In this document: positions 36,476 through 46,011 of the stretch, piece by piece
Layout: each line of letters opens with the position of its first letter
Position numbering within the stretch: the stretch's first letter is position 1
DNA from: Burkholderia sp. Bp9143
Lineage (GTDB): Bacteria > Pseudomonadota > Gammaproteobacteria > Burkholderiales > Burkholderiaceae
Direction: 5' to 3'
Length of the DNA stretch: 64,000 bases
NCBI RefSeq assembly: GCF_003853645.1
Contig: NZ_QTPO01000018.1
Location: forward strand, 62,001 to 126,000
Notes under the pieces: model-generated
What the model saw: the letters and a program-made list of their open reading frames with translations, nothing else
Told to the model about the DNA's origin: nothing
The model's database searches: none
Position numbers and translations under genes: made by a program

Positions 36476-37381
36476 TCAGTGCGGCGCGCGAGCCAGCGCC
36501 TCGACGAAATCCATGAACGCCGTGACGCGTTTCGAGCCGCGCTGATTCGGCAGGTAGAGCGCGGTGACGACCGAGCGGGCCGTATCGGGCGTGACGTCGT
36601 ACTGCTCGAAGAGCCTGCGCAAGCGGCCCGACCGGACGTCGGCGTCGACGAGCCAGTCGGGCAGCAGCGCGATGCCGGCGCCGCCGAGTGCGGCCTCGCG
36701 CAACACCTCGCTGTGGTTCGATCTGAATCGCCCCGCGACGAACACCTTCGCAGCGCCGTGCGCATCGACGAACGACCAGGCCTGCTGGTCGCAGCCGAAA
36801 TGAAAGCGCAGGCACGTGTGCTCGACCAGCTCGCCCGGCGTCGACGGCGCGCCGTGCGCATCGAGATAGTCGGGGCTCGCGACGACGTAGCGCTGGAACG
36901 TGCCGAGCGGGCGCGCGACGACCTCCGCGGACGGTGCCGCCTCGCCGAGCCGGATTGCCACGTCGATCCGGCCGGCGACGAGATCGACGCGTTCGTCGCT
37001 GAGTTGCAGATCCACGTCGAGCTTTGGATAGCGCGCGAGGAAGGCGGCGACGTGCGGTGCGATGCGGCGTACGCCGTATGCGACCGGCACGGACACGCGC
37101 AGCGGTCCGGACGGCTCGTCACCGCGATCGGCGACGAGTGCGTCGGCCTCCGCGAGTTCCTCCAGCAGCCGCTTCGCACGTGCGTAGTAGACGGAGCCGG
37201 CATCGGACAACGTGACCTGGCGCGTCGTGCGATTCAGCAGCACGGTGCCGAGCGACGCCTCGAGCGCGTCCACTGCACGCACCACCGACGAAGCCGCGAG
37301 ATCGAGGCGCCGCCCCGCGCTGGAGAAGCCGCCGGCTTCCGCTACTTCCACGAACGCGCGCAGCGCGGAGAATTTGTCCAT
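36476..37381 (-). CDS. LysR-family transcriptional regulator
   Basis: A 301-residue LysR protein. The N-terminal winged helix (about residues 1-60) reads SALRAFVEVAEAGGFSSAGRRLDLAASSVVRAVDALEASLG, followed by LLNRTTRQVTLSDAG. The C-terminal effector domain starts near residue 90 (GPLRVSVPVAYG). It is convergent with the porin gene. It resembles the CrgA/DsdC-type subgroup common in Burkholderia. Target genes are not apparent: the flanking 285 nt upstream lead only to an AraC gene end. Confidence 0.92.
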   Translation of the reverse strand: MDKFSALRAFVEVAEAGGFSSAGRRLDLAASSVVRAVDALEASLGTVLLNRTTRQVTLSDAGSVYYARAKRLLEELAEADALVADRGDEPSGPLRVSVPVAYGVRRIAPHVAAFLARYPKLDVDLQLSDERVDLVAGRIDVAIRLGEAAPSAEVVARPLGTFQRYVVASPDYLDAHGAPSTPGELVEHTCLRFHFGCDQQAWSFVDAHGAAKVFVAGRFRSNHSEVLREAALGGAGIALLPDWLVDADVRSGRLRRLFEQYDVTPDTARSVVTALYLPNQRGSKRVTAFMDFVEALARAPH

Positions 37382-37666
37382 GTCGTCGTCTTTTTGCGTG
37401 CCGCAACGATGCGTTGCATGCCGCTCGCATTCTATCTTCCGGCCGACGGCATGGATCGCACCGGGTGCCGCCTTCAGAACGATTCATGTGTCGCTCAGGA
37501 TGGTTCACGATCCTGACGGGCAAGCCTGGCGTTACGCGATGACGTCGATACGCAAGCTGGAATCGGACATGAAGCACGCCAACCGGCGCACCCGCTCGGG
37601 CAGCATGCAGCGTGTCGACGCGACGCCGCTGCAATCGTCTGTGAACCGGCCTTCGGAACGGAGGGC

Positions 37667-38575
37667 TCAGCGCGACATGCCGCGCCGCCATGCGCCGGGC
37701 GGATGGCCAACGATGCGCGCGAAGACGCGGTTCAGGTGGCTCTGGTCCGCGAAGCCGCAGACGCCCGCGATTTCCGCGAGCGTCATGTCGGTCGTCTCGA
37801 TCAGCTGGCGGGCGCGGATCACGCGCTGTTCGAGCAGCCATTGATGCGGCGTGCGCCCGGTCGTCCGCGAGAACGCACGGATGAAATAGCCGCGCGACAG
37901 ATCGCATTCGTTCGCGACTTCCTCGATCGACACGCCGAGGTTCGCCTTCTCCATCAGAAGCTCCTGGGCGAGCGCGACCTTGGCCGGCGACAGGATGCCC
38001 TTGCGCTGCAGGTCGCGCGCGCGCGCATGGCCGTAACGGCGGGCCAGATGCGTGCCGATCGCGAGCCCCATCTGCTCGACGAACAGCGCGTTCAGCGCGC
38101 CGGGCCCGTCGAGGCTGTCGGCGACCGCGTGCGCGAGATGGCCCAGCACGGCGTCCTGCACGTCGGGCGCGCAACTCAGGCCGCCGATTTCCATGCCGTC
38201 GTGCTCGCGGACGAGGTCGTCCAGGTAGCGCCGCGACAGCTCGACGAGGACGAAATCGAACTTGCCGTACAGGTCGGCGCGGAAATGCCGCGAAAAATCG
38301 CGAACGTAGATGGAGTGGGGCTGAAACCACCGCTCGGACTGGCCGGACCCGCGGTAGATCGTGCGCCGGTGACCGCCGTTCAGCGACACGCCGACCAGGA
38401 AGCCGCGATCGCTGGCCGCCATCTCGATGCGCTCGAACTGTTCGTCGCGCATGCATTTGCGGTGGAGCGTCAGGCCGCCCGCGGACCTTTCAATATCCTT
38501 GGAGAGCAGGCTCGAGATGCATCCGAGCGTGTCTTTCGGTGGCGCCGGCGGTGGCGCGACGAGGGGATGGGGCAT
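37667..38575 (-). CDS. AraC-family transcriptional regulator
   Basis: A 302-residue regulator with a C-terminal double helix-turn-helix (about 195-300). Recognition parts are VSIEEVANECDLSRGYFIRAFSRTTGRTPHQWL and MTLAEIAGVCGFADQSHLNRVFARIVGHPPGAWRR. The N-terminal 190 residues form a cupin-like sensor of unknown ligand. Start at 38575 (MPHPLV) has AAGGA about 9 nt upstream; the frame runs further to 38878 without a better site. It is divergent from the winged-helix/STAND regulator at 38973. Confidence 0.88.
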   Translation of the reverse strand: MPHPLVAPPPAPPKDTLGCISSLLSKDIERSAGGLTLHRKCMRDEQFERIEMAASDRGFLVGVSLNGGHRRTIYRGSGQSERWFQPHSIYVRDFSRHFRADLYGKFDFVLVELSRRYLDDLVREHDGMEIGGLSCAPDVQDAVLGHLAHAVADSLDGPGALNALFVEQMGLAIGTHLARRYGHARARDLQRKGILSPAKVALAQELLMEKANLGVSIEEVANECDLSRGYFIRAFSRTTGRTPHQWLLEQRVIRARQLIETTDMTLAEIAGVCGFADQSHLNRVFARIVGHPPGAWRRGMSR

Positions 38576-38972
38576 GTCGGAAAATCCTTCGGAGTCGGAC
38601 GGAGGGCGAACGTCCTTGCGTCCGGTACATACGGCGGGCCCGATAGGCCGACGATAACTTGAACAAATGTCCGCTGCTTGACGAAATGCTTGCAGCGGAC
38701 TGCTGCGCGCGGTGCCGGGGCACGATCGGCACGCAAACACGCGATTCCGAATGATATCGCCCGATCCGCATTCGCGCCGCACCGGGTTGGCCGCTGTCGC
38801 CGGCGCGGCGGCAGCAGCGCATTTTCCTTCAAGATTTTTGCGAATGCCGCGTATACACTCGGCCCACTTTTTCGACACTTTGAACCCGCCTGAAGGGCAG
38901 GCCGGGTGCGGACTCCCGCTGGTGATCTGCTGCGTTCACATGGCGGTCATCGTGGGGAACCTGGAGGCGGCC
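38576..38972. other. divergent promoter region with an inverted repeat
   Basis: About 400 nt between the AraC gene and the STAND-type regulator. It contains a perfect 9-bp inverted repeat GTCCGCTGC/GCAGCGGAC at 38669-38677 and 38692-38700, which could be an operator. A promoter-like pair occurs at about 38829-38858 (TTCAAG, 18 nt, TATACA). No additional gene is recognisable. Confidence 0.45.
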
Positions 38973-41840
38973 ATGATCCAGATCGGGGCTTTATCGGTGG
39001 ATTTCGAGCAGCGGGACATTCGCCGTCACGGCGCGTCGCTGCGTATTGGCGGGCGCGCGCTCGACATCCTGGAAGTACTGCATCGCGCCAACGGTTCCGT
39101 CGTGTCGAAGGACGACATCATGGATGCCGTCTGGCCCGGCCTGATCGTCGAGGAAAACCGGCTGCAGGTGCATGTCGCGACGTTGCGCAAGGCGCTCGGC
39201 GCGAGCCGCGACCTGATCAAGACCGTGCCAGGCCGCGGGTACCTGCTGATCGCGAATCCGCCTGTCGCGCACGCGGTGGCGCCGCACCCGGCCGCCGCGG
39301 CACCGGACGCCGACGCGGCACATCCGACCCCATTCGTCGGACGCCAGGCCGAGCTCGAGCAGATCGTCGACATGATCGACCGTGTGCCGGTCGTCACGCT
39401 GGTCGGCACGGGGGGCATCGGCAAGACGAGTCTGGCCGACCGGGTGGCACACGCACTGCGCGGCCGGGCCGGCGAGCGCGTGCTGTTCGTGGAACTGGCG
39501 CGCGCCACGACGCGCGACGACGTGCTGCTCGCGATTGCCGCCGAACTGGGGCTCGAGACGGACGGCGTGCCGGCCGTCGACCGGATCGGCGCTGCTTTCG
39601 CCGTTTCGCGCAGCCTGCTCGTGCTCGACAACGCGGAGCACGTCGTCGACCTGGTGGCTGACCTCGTCGAGTCGCTGACGGCGCGCGCCGCACCGCTGCG
39701 GGTGCTCGTGACGAGTCGCGAACCCCTTCATATCTCGATCGAAACCGTGTTTCGCGTGAGTCCGCTGGCGGTGCCCGACGGCGCTGCAACGGTCGACGAG
39801 ATCGCGCGTCATGCGGCCGTCGAGCTGTTCCTGGCGCGCGTTCGCGCGGCCACGCCCGATTGCGTGGTCGACGCGGCCGGCATCAGGCTGATCGGCGATA
39901 TCTGCCGGCGGCTCGACGGGCTGCCGCTCGCCATCGAACTGGCTGCCGCGCGCGTGGCGACGCTCGGGCTCGAGGTCGTCGCGTCGCGTCTCGACGACCG
40001 GCTGAACCTGCTGACGGGCGGGCTGCGTTCCGCGTTGCCGCGCCATCAGACGCTGCGCGCGACGTTCGACTGGAGCTACGTGCTGCTGGATCCGGCCGCG
40101 CGTGCGCTGTTTCGCCGGATGGCGTGCTTCGTCGGCCCGTTCACGTTCGATGCCGCCCGCGAAGTCGCGATGGATCCCGGCATGTCGCCCGCCGACATGA
40201 CCACGGTGCTCGGCGAACTGGTCGCCAAGTCGCTGGTGACCGTCGAGTTCGACGGCGCGCAGGCGCGCTACCGCCTGACCGAATCGACCCGCGCGTACGC
40301 ACTCGAGAAATTGCACAACGAGGGCGAGTTCGACCGCATCGCCGAGCGTCATGCGCGTCATGAACACGCGCAAGCGGAAGCCCGTGCGTCGGCCCGCGCG
40401 CACGCCGCGCGCGTGGCCAGCGCGCCCGAGCCCGCGCCCGCGGCGGTCGAGCCGCCCGTCCCGGAAGCCGACGCATTGGCGCGCGCGTTGCGGGAGCCGG
40501 CGCGCATGCGCGACTGTTCGATACCGGCGAGGCGTGCGCTCGATGCGATCGACGCCGGCGCGCTCGGGACCGTCGATGCGGCGCGCGAGATGCGCTTGCG
40601 CGCGGCCTACGCGTTGGCGCTGCTGCATACGGACGGCGATACGCAGACGGTCGCCGCGATGTGGGAGCGCACGCTCGGTCTCGCCGGGCAGGTCGGCGAC
40701 GACGCATTCGACGCGTGCGCGCTGGTCGGGCTGTGGAACACGATGCTGACGGGCGCCGACATTCACGAATCGCTGCGCTATGCGATGCGCTTCGAGCGGG
40801 CCGCCGAGCGGCGCGGCGACCGGTCGCAACGGGTGCTGGCGAACGCGATGGTCGCGACTTCGCTGCATTACTTCGGCGAGCATGCGCAGGCGCGCGAGCG
40901 GCTGGAGGCGGCGACGGCCGAGCTGGCCGAAGCGGGCGAACCGCCTTGCGCGGTGGCGGCGCTCGGCGTCGACGTCGCGACGCTCGGCCGGACGATGCTG
41001 GCGCGGCTCGTCTGGATGCAGGGCGATCCGGAACATGCGATGCGGCTCGGTGCGCAGGCGGTCGAATCCGCGCGCCGCAGCGGGTCGGCGCTGGCGCTGT
41101 GCATCGTGCTCGGCGCCGCGGCCGTGCCGATCGCGTTGCGATATGGCGATCACGACGTGATCTCCGACTATCTCGCGGCGCTGCGATCGACCGCCGAGGC
41201 GAACGGCTTCGACATCTGGTTGAGCCACGCGGAATGTCTCGCGGGACAGTTCGACATGCAGGCCGGCCATCCCGGCGCCGGGCTGGCGCGGCTCGAACCC
41301 GCGCTGCGACGCATCGAGGCGAGCGGATTCCGGCGCCTGCTCGCGCCGCTGGTGGTCGCGTATGCGGAAGGGCTGACGCGCACGGGCCGTGCCGCCGAGG
41401 CGCGCGCGAAGCTCGACGCGACGCTCGCGTGCTGCCGCGCGCGAGGCGAGCATCTGTTCGTGCCGGAACTGCTGCGTGCCAGGGGGCTGGTGATGCTCGA
41501 ACAGGCACGCACGGCCGACGCGGAGCGCGCGATCGCGTGCGAAGCGGACGGGCACCGGCATCTCCTGATGGCGATCCATGCCGCGAACGGGCAGGGCGCG
41601 GCCATGTGGGCGCTGCGCGGCACGCTCGATCTCGCCGATCATCTGATCGAGCGCGGGCGTATCGGGCAGGCGTCGTCGCTGGTGGCCGACCTGTCCGGGC
41701 ACGTCGACCCGCAATCGCGCGCGTTCGACATGCGCCGCCTGGCGCGGGTGAAGAGCTTCATCCGCCCGGAGACGATGCAGCCGGCGGGCGATGCACGCAT
41801 GCGGCACGAGATGGCCGACACGATGCAATCGGCGGCATGA
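38973..41840 (+). CDS. winged-helix/STAND ATPase transcriptional regulator with TPR-like C-terminus
   Basis: A 955-residue regulator. OmpR/PhoB-type winged helix (residues 1-95; SVVSKDDIMDAVWPGLIVEENRLQVHVATLRK, VPGRGYLLI). STAND/NB-ARC-like ATPase with Walker A GTGGIGKT (145-152) and Walker B LLVLDNAEH, then SREPLHIS and GLPLAIELAAARVATLG. A long helical C-terminus (about 520-955) resembles TPR sensor arrays. The ATG at 38973 is preceded by GGAGG at 38963-38967. It is one of three relatives in this window (others at 58156 and 63052). Proteins of this design act as ATP-dependent switches; signal and targets are unknown. Confidence 0.88.
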   Translation: MIQIGALSVDFEQRDIRRHGASLRIGGRALDILEVLHRANGSVVSKDDIMDAVWPGLIVEENRLQVHVATLRKALGASRDLIKTVPGRGYLLIANPPVAHAVAPHPAAAAPDADAAHPTPFVGRQAELEQIVDMIDRVPVVTLVGTGGIGKTSLADRVAHALRGRAGERVLFVELARATTRDDVLLAIAAELGLETDGVPAVDRIGAAFAVSRSLLVLDNAEHVVDLVADLVESLTARAAPLRVLVTSREPLHISIETVFRVSPLAVPDGAATVDEIARHAAVELFLARVRAATPDCVVDAAGIRLIGDICRRLDGLPLAIELAAARVATLGLEVVASRLDDRLNLLTGGLRSALPRHQTLRATFDWSYVLLDPAARALFRRMACFVGPFTFDAAREVAMDPGMSPADMTTVLGELVAKSLVTVEFDGAQARYRLTESTRAYALEKLHNEGEFDRIAERHARHEHAQAEARASARAHAARVASAPEPAPAAVEPPVPEADALARALREPARMRDCSIPARRALDAIDAGALGTVDAAREMRLRAAYALALLHTDGDTQTVAAMWERTLGLAGQVGDDAFDACALVGLWNTMLTGADIHESLRYAMRFERAAERRGDRSQRVLANAMVATSLHYFGEHAQARERLEAATAELAEAGEPPCAVAALGVDVATLGRTMLARLVWMQGDPEHAMRLGAQAVESARRSGSALALCIVLGAAAVPIALRYGDHDVISDYLAALRSTAEANGFDIWLSHAECLAGQFDMQAGHPGAGLARLEPALRRIEASGFRRLLAPLVVAYAEGLTRTGRAAEARAKLDATLACCRARGEHLFVPELLRARGLVMLEQARTADAERAIACEADGHRHLLMAIHAANGQGAAMWALRGTLDLADHLIERGRIGQASSLVADLSGHVDPQSRAFDMRRLARVKSFIRPETMQPAGDARMRHEMADTMQSAA

Positions 41841-42001
41841 CGGCGCGCGCGGACCGCACGGGACACGCCCGCGCGCCGCGGCCATCCGTCTGGCCGATCG
41901 TTCAACATTCAAGGGAGGGTGGATGGTCCGTGTAACGTCAAACCGCAGGCATGCCGCGCGCGGTCGTGTGCCGGCCCGCGGCGCGAGCGGGGAGGCTGAC
42001 G

Positions 42002-43882
42002 GTGCTTAGGGCGACGCAATCCGCGGAGTCGGCGGACCTCATCGTCTACAACGGCAAGATCGCGACGCAGGACGACACGCGATCGTTCGTGACCGCGCTC
42101 GCGGTGAAGGACGGCCGGATTCTCGCGGCCGGCAGCGGACACGAGGTCATGCGTCATGCGCACGACGACACGCTTCACATCGATCTGAACGGCCGCACCG
42201 TGATCCCGGGGCTGAACGACTCGCACTTGCACGTGATTCGCGGTGGCCTGAATTTCAACCTGGAACTGCGCTGGGACGGCGTGTCGACGCTGGCCGAGGC
42301 GCTCTGCATGCTGCGTCGCCAGGTGTTGCGCACACCTGCGCCGCAGTGGGTGCGCGTCGTCGGCGGCTGGACCGAATTCCAGTTCGCGGAAAAGCGCGGG
42401 CCGACGGTGGCCGAACTCAACGCGATCGCGCCCGACACGCCGGTCTTCGTGATGCATCTGGGCGACAGCGCGCTGCTGAACGCGGCCGCGCTGCGCGCGA
42501 TCGGTTATGGCCGCGACACGTCCGATCCGCCCGGCGGCGAGATCCAGCGCGATCGCGCTGGCAGGCCGACCGGCATGCTGATCGCGCGCCCGGACATGGC
42601 CGTCCTGCATGCGGCACTCGAGAAGGGCCCCAGGCTCGGCTTCGACGAGCAGATGAATTCGATGCGGCACTTCATGCGCGAACTGAACCGCCTCGGCGTG
42701 ACCAGCGCGATCGACGCCGGCGGCGACTCCCAGGCCTATCCGGACGATTACGCCGCGATCATGGCGCTCGCCGAGCGCGGGGAAATGACGGTGCGCATCG
42801 CATACAGCCTGTTCGTGCAGCATGCGGGGCGCGAGATCGACGACTATGCGCGCTGGATGACGCTGGCGAAGCCCGGCGACGGCGACGCGTTCCTGCGGAT
42901 GAACGGCGCCGGCGAACTGCTGGTGTATTCCGCAGCCGATTTCGGCAATTTCCTCGAACCGCGCCCGGACCTGCCCGACGTGCTCGAGGCGGAACTGACC
43001 GCGGTCGTCCGGCTGCTGGTCGGGCGCCGCTGGCCGTTCAGGCTGCACGCGACCTACGACGAATCGATCGGCCGCTTCCTGAACGTGCTCGAAGCCGTGA
43101 ACCGCGATGTTCCGTTCGACGGCCTGCGCTGGTTCTTCGATCATTGCGAGACGATTTCGGATGGGAACATCGCGCGCATCGCGGCGCTCGGCGGCGGCGT
43201 GACGGTCCAGCACCGGATGGCGTTTCAGGGCGAGTACTTCATCGCGCGCTATGGCGCGCAAGCCGCCACGCGCACGCCGCCGATCCGCGCGATGCTGGCG
43301 GCCGGCCTGCCGGTCGGCGCCGGCTCCGATGCGACACGTATCGCGAGCTACAACCCGTTCATGTCGCTGTACTGGATGGTGTCCGGGCGCACGGTTGGCG
43401 GCACCGTGCTCTACCCGGAAGGCAACCGGCTGTGCCGGATGGAGGCGCTGCGCCGCTATACGGTCGGCAGCGCGTGGTTCTCGAACGAAGACGACCGCAA
43501 GGGTGCGTTGGTGCCGGGCCGGTATGCGGATTTCGCAGTGCTGACGGACGACTACTTCACGATCGACGAGGCGTGCATCAAGCACCTGTCGTCGGTCCTG
43601 ACGATCGTCGACGGCAAGGTCGTGCACGCGGACGACGAATTCGCGCCGCTGGCGCCGCCGCCGCTGCCGGTGAGTCCCGCGTGGTCGCCCGTGGCCGAGT
43701 TCGGCGGCGGCAGCCGGCGGCGTCCGGCCGCGTCGGCGCAGCCGCGCGTCGCGGCCGATGGCGGCCGCGAAACCGGTTTCGCGCGCGAATACGGACGCCG
43801 TCTCGCGCGGTGCCTGCAGGCGGCCGCAACGGGATTCGTCGAGCCGTGCAACGCATTCGGCTGCCTCGGCGCGGCCTGCTAG
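42002..43882 (+). CDS. amidohydrolase family 3 protein (YtcJ-like)
   Basis: A 626-residue metal-dependent hydrolase. Seen: ADLIVYNGKIATQDD at the start, the metal-binding HxH in PGLNDSHLHVIRGG, later His ligands (RLHATYDES, FFDHCETIS) and PVGAGSDATRIASYNPF near the C-terminal end of the barrel. The last 70 residues are an Arg/Ala/Pro-rich extension. I prefer GTG at 42002 because GGGGAGG lies just upstream; an ATG at 41951 adds 17 unusual residues. Substrate is probably an N-acyl or cyclic amide. It follows the STAND regulator by 161 nt in the same direction. Confidence 0.85.
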   Translation: MLRATQSAESADLIVYNGKIATQDDTRSFVTALAVKDGRILAAGSGHEVMRHAHDDTLHIDLNGRTVIPGLNDSHLHVIRGGLNFNLELRWDGVSTLAEALCMLRRQVLRTPAPQWVRVVGGWTEFQFAEKRGPTVAELNAIAPDTPVFVMHLGDSALLNAAALRAIGYGRDTSDPPGGEIQRDRAGRPTGMLIARPDMAVLHAALEKGPRLGFDEQMNSMRHFMRELNRLGVTSAIDAGGDSQAYPDDYAAIMALAERGEMTVRIAYSLFVQHAGREIDDYARWMTLAKPGDGDAFLRMNGAGELLVYSAADFGNFLEPRPDLPDVLEAELTAVVRLLVGRRWPFRLHATYDESIGRFLNVLEAVNRDVPFDGLRWFFDHCETISDGNIARIAALGGGVTVQHRMAFQGEYFIARYGAQAATRTPPIRAMLAAGLPVGAGSDATRIASYNPFMSLYWMVSGRTVGGTVLYPEGNRLCRMEALRRYTVGSAWFSNEDDRKGALVPGRYADFAVLTDDYFTIDEACIKHLSSVLTIVDGKVVHADDEFAPLAPPPLPVSPAWSPVAEFGGGSRRRPAASAQPRVAADGGRETGFAREYGRRLARCLQAAATGFVEPCNAFGCLGAAC

Positions 43883-43977
43883 ACGATGGATGCCGGCACG
43901 TGTGGTCGCCACCTCGACGCGTGCCGAGCGAAGAATAAACAACGTTCCGGTCCCGGCACCGGGCACAAGGAGACAAC

Positions 43978-44649
43978 ATGAATGCTGCGCACACGTGCGC
44001 ACCGGCCGACGACGAAGTCGCCGGCGTGCGCATTCCGCGCACGCCGATCGCGATCGAGGCCGCCGAAGCCGCATGCGCGTCGCTGCCGCGCGTGATCACC
44101 GATCACGCTTGCCGGGTGTTCGTCCTCGCATCGCTCGCCGCGCGCCGCGCGAGCGAGGCGTGCGATGCCGAGGCGCTGTACGTGGCCGCGATGTACGCGA
44201 ACATGGGCCTGAGCACCGCGTATTGCCGCTCGAGCGCGCGCTACGAACTCGATAGCGCCGATGCCGCGCACGCGTTCCTGCTGCGGCACCGGACGCCGCC
44301 GCACGTATGCGACGACGTATGGCGCGCAATCGCGCTGCATTCGACGCCCGCCGTGGCCGCACGCGTGTCGCCGCTCGCGCGTGCGCTGTCGTCCGCGGTC
44401 GCGACGGACCTGATGGCCGCGGACTTCGACGCGTATTCCACCGACGAGCGCCGCGCGCTGCTCGCCGCGTACCCGCGCGGCGACGGGTTCGGCGCGGCGT
44501 TCCTCGATGCGGTCGCGCGCGGCGTCGCGCACCGGCCCGCATCGACGTTCGGTACGTGGAGCGCCGACGTGCTCGAGCGGGCCGATCCGGATTTTCATCG
44601 GCCGAATTTTTGCGGACGCGTGCTGGGTGCGCGCTGGAACGACGCCTGA
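43978..44649 (+). CDS. degenerate HD-domain-like protein
   Basis: A 223-residue protein reminiscent of HD-superfamily hydrolases such as the cyanamide hydratase group. The first His region is kept (ITDHACRVFVLASLAA), as is a later helix (AIALHSTPAVAA). But the metal-binding HD pair expected in ALLHDIGL is Ala-Asn here (AAMYANMGLS). Metal catalysis by the usual mechanism is therefore unlikely. GGAG precedes the ATG by about 9 nt. It may be a non-catalytic regulator or binding protein. Co-directional with the amidohydrolase 95 nt upstream. Confidence 0.65.
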   Translation: MNAAHTCAPADDEVAGVRIPRTPIAIEAAEAACASLPRVITDHACRVFVLASLAARRASEACDAEALYVAAMYANMGLSTAYCRSSARYELDSADAAHAFLLRHRTPPHVCDDVWRAIALHSTPAVAARVSPLARALSSAVATDLMAADFDAYSTDERRALLAAYPRGDGFGAAFLDAVARGVAHRPASTFGTWSADVLERADPDFHRPNFCGRVLGARWNDA

Positions 44650-44737
44650 AGGCGCCGTTGCGAAGAGACGGCCGGCTTCCGCCACGGCCGGCACGTCCCG
44701 ACGGTCATTGCGCCGGGCCGCCGACGCGTGACGGCGT

Positions 44738-45850
44738 TCAGGCGGTCGCTTCCGCTGCGTCGTGCCGTGCATAGTCGACGTATCCCGAGCGGTCGCCGCC
44801 ATACCAGCCGACCGACCTCGGCGCGGCGAGCGGCGCGTGCATGGCGATGCGTTCGACGAGATCCGGGTTCGCGATGTAGGCGCGCGCGAATGCGACGAGA
44901 TCGGCGTCGCCCGCATCGATCAGCGCGTTCGCTGCGTCCGGCGCGATGCCGCCGTTGACGATCAGCGTGCCGCCGAAGGTCTTGCGCGCGTTCGCGACGA
45001 TGCGCGGCAGGTCGGGCTCGCCGCTCCAGCCGTTGGTGTCCGCCGCGTGCAGGTAGGCGACACCCGCTTCGTCGAGCATGCGGCCGACGTACGCATACGT
45101 CGCATCCGGATCCGCGTCGCGCACGTTGTTGTATTTCGCGTACGGCGAGATGCGCACGCCCACGCGGCTGATCGGCATCACGCCGCCGACCGCGTCGACG
45201 ATCTCCGCGAGGAAGCGCGCGCGGTTCGCGACCGAGCCGCCGTAGCGGTCGTCGCGGCGGTTCAGCGTCGACGACAGGAACTGGTGCGGCAGGTAGCCAT
45301 TGGCCGCGTGGATCTCGACACCGTCGAAGCCGGCCGCCATCGCGCGGGCGGCCGCGCGGCGGAATTCATCGACCGTCGCGGCGACTTCGTCCGTGGTCAT
45401 CGCGCGCGACGGCGTCGCGTGGATCTTCGTGTAGTAGCCGTTCTGCAACTGCGCCCACACCTGCAAATGCTCGAGGTCGTCGTTGATGCCGGACGGCGAC
45501 AGCGGCGCGTCGCCGCCGAGCAGCGTGAGCGAGCTGACGCGGCCGCCGTGCCACAGCTGCGCGAAGATGCGGCCGCCGTTCGCATGGACCGCGTCTGTGA
45601 CCTGCTTCCAGCCGGCCGCCTGCTCGTCGGTGACGAGCCCGGGCGTGAGTTCAAATGCCGCGGATGCGTGGCTGACGTTGGTCGCTTCGGTGACGATCAG
45701 GCCGGCGGACGCGCGCTGTGCGTAATACTCGGCCATGAGCGCGGTCGGCTGGCCGCGCGCCGGCGCGCGAGAACGCGTCATCGGCCCCATCACGACTCGG
45801 TTGGGAAGCGGCAGGCCGCGCAGATCGTAGGTGCTGAGCAGGGAAGACAT
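44738..45850 (-). CDS. Old Yellow Enzyme-family FMN oxidoreductase (NemA-like)
   Basis: A 370-residue flavoprotein. It starts LLSTYDLRGLPLPNRVVMGPMTRSRA. Substrate-binding His/Asn pair in EIHAANGYLPHQFLSS, and NRRDDRYGGSVANR phosphate-loop region; FARAYIANPDLVER near the end. These enzymes reduce alkenals, nitro compounds and other electrophiles with NAD(P)H. Start at 45850 is followed by an MFS exporter gene upstream at 46012-47229 on the same strand, a common detoxification pairing; a LysR gene is further upstream. Confidence 0.92.
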   Translation of the reverse strand: MSSLLSTYDLRGLPLPNRVVMGPMTRSRAPARGQPTALMAEYYAQRASAGLIVTEATNVSHASAAFELTPGLVTDEQAAGWKQVTDAVHANGGRIFAQLWHGGRVSSLTLLGGDAPLSPSGINDDLEHLQVWAQLQNGYYTKIHATPSRAMTTDEVAATVDEFRRAAARAMAAGFDGVEIHAANGYLPHQFLSSTLNRRDDRYGGSVANRARFLAEIVDAVGGVMPISRVGVRISPYAKYNNVRDADPDATYAYVGRMLDEAGVAYLHAADTNGWSGEPDLPRIVANARKTFGGTLIVNGGIAPDAANALIDAGDADLVAFARAYIANPDLVERIAMHAPLAAPRSVGWYGGDRSGYVDYARHDAAEATA

Positions 45851-46011
45851 GGTGGATTCCTTGTGCATGGCGCAGGGCGCCGCCGCCATTGCCTCGAGGC
45901 GAACGGCGGGTCCTGCGGAAAGTCGGGGTGACATGTCGGCAAGGTGCCGGCGCGCGAACGACTCGGGCGGTATTCGTGCGCGAACCGGCAGCCGGTTTCG
46001 GTTCAGGCGGT

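Noticed and set aside
38991-41912. 973-residue minus-strand frame opposite the 955-residue regulator
   Set aside because: Shadow of the plus-strand gene; low-complexity composition and no domains, while the plus strand shows winged-helix and Walker motifs.
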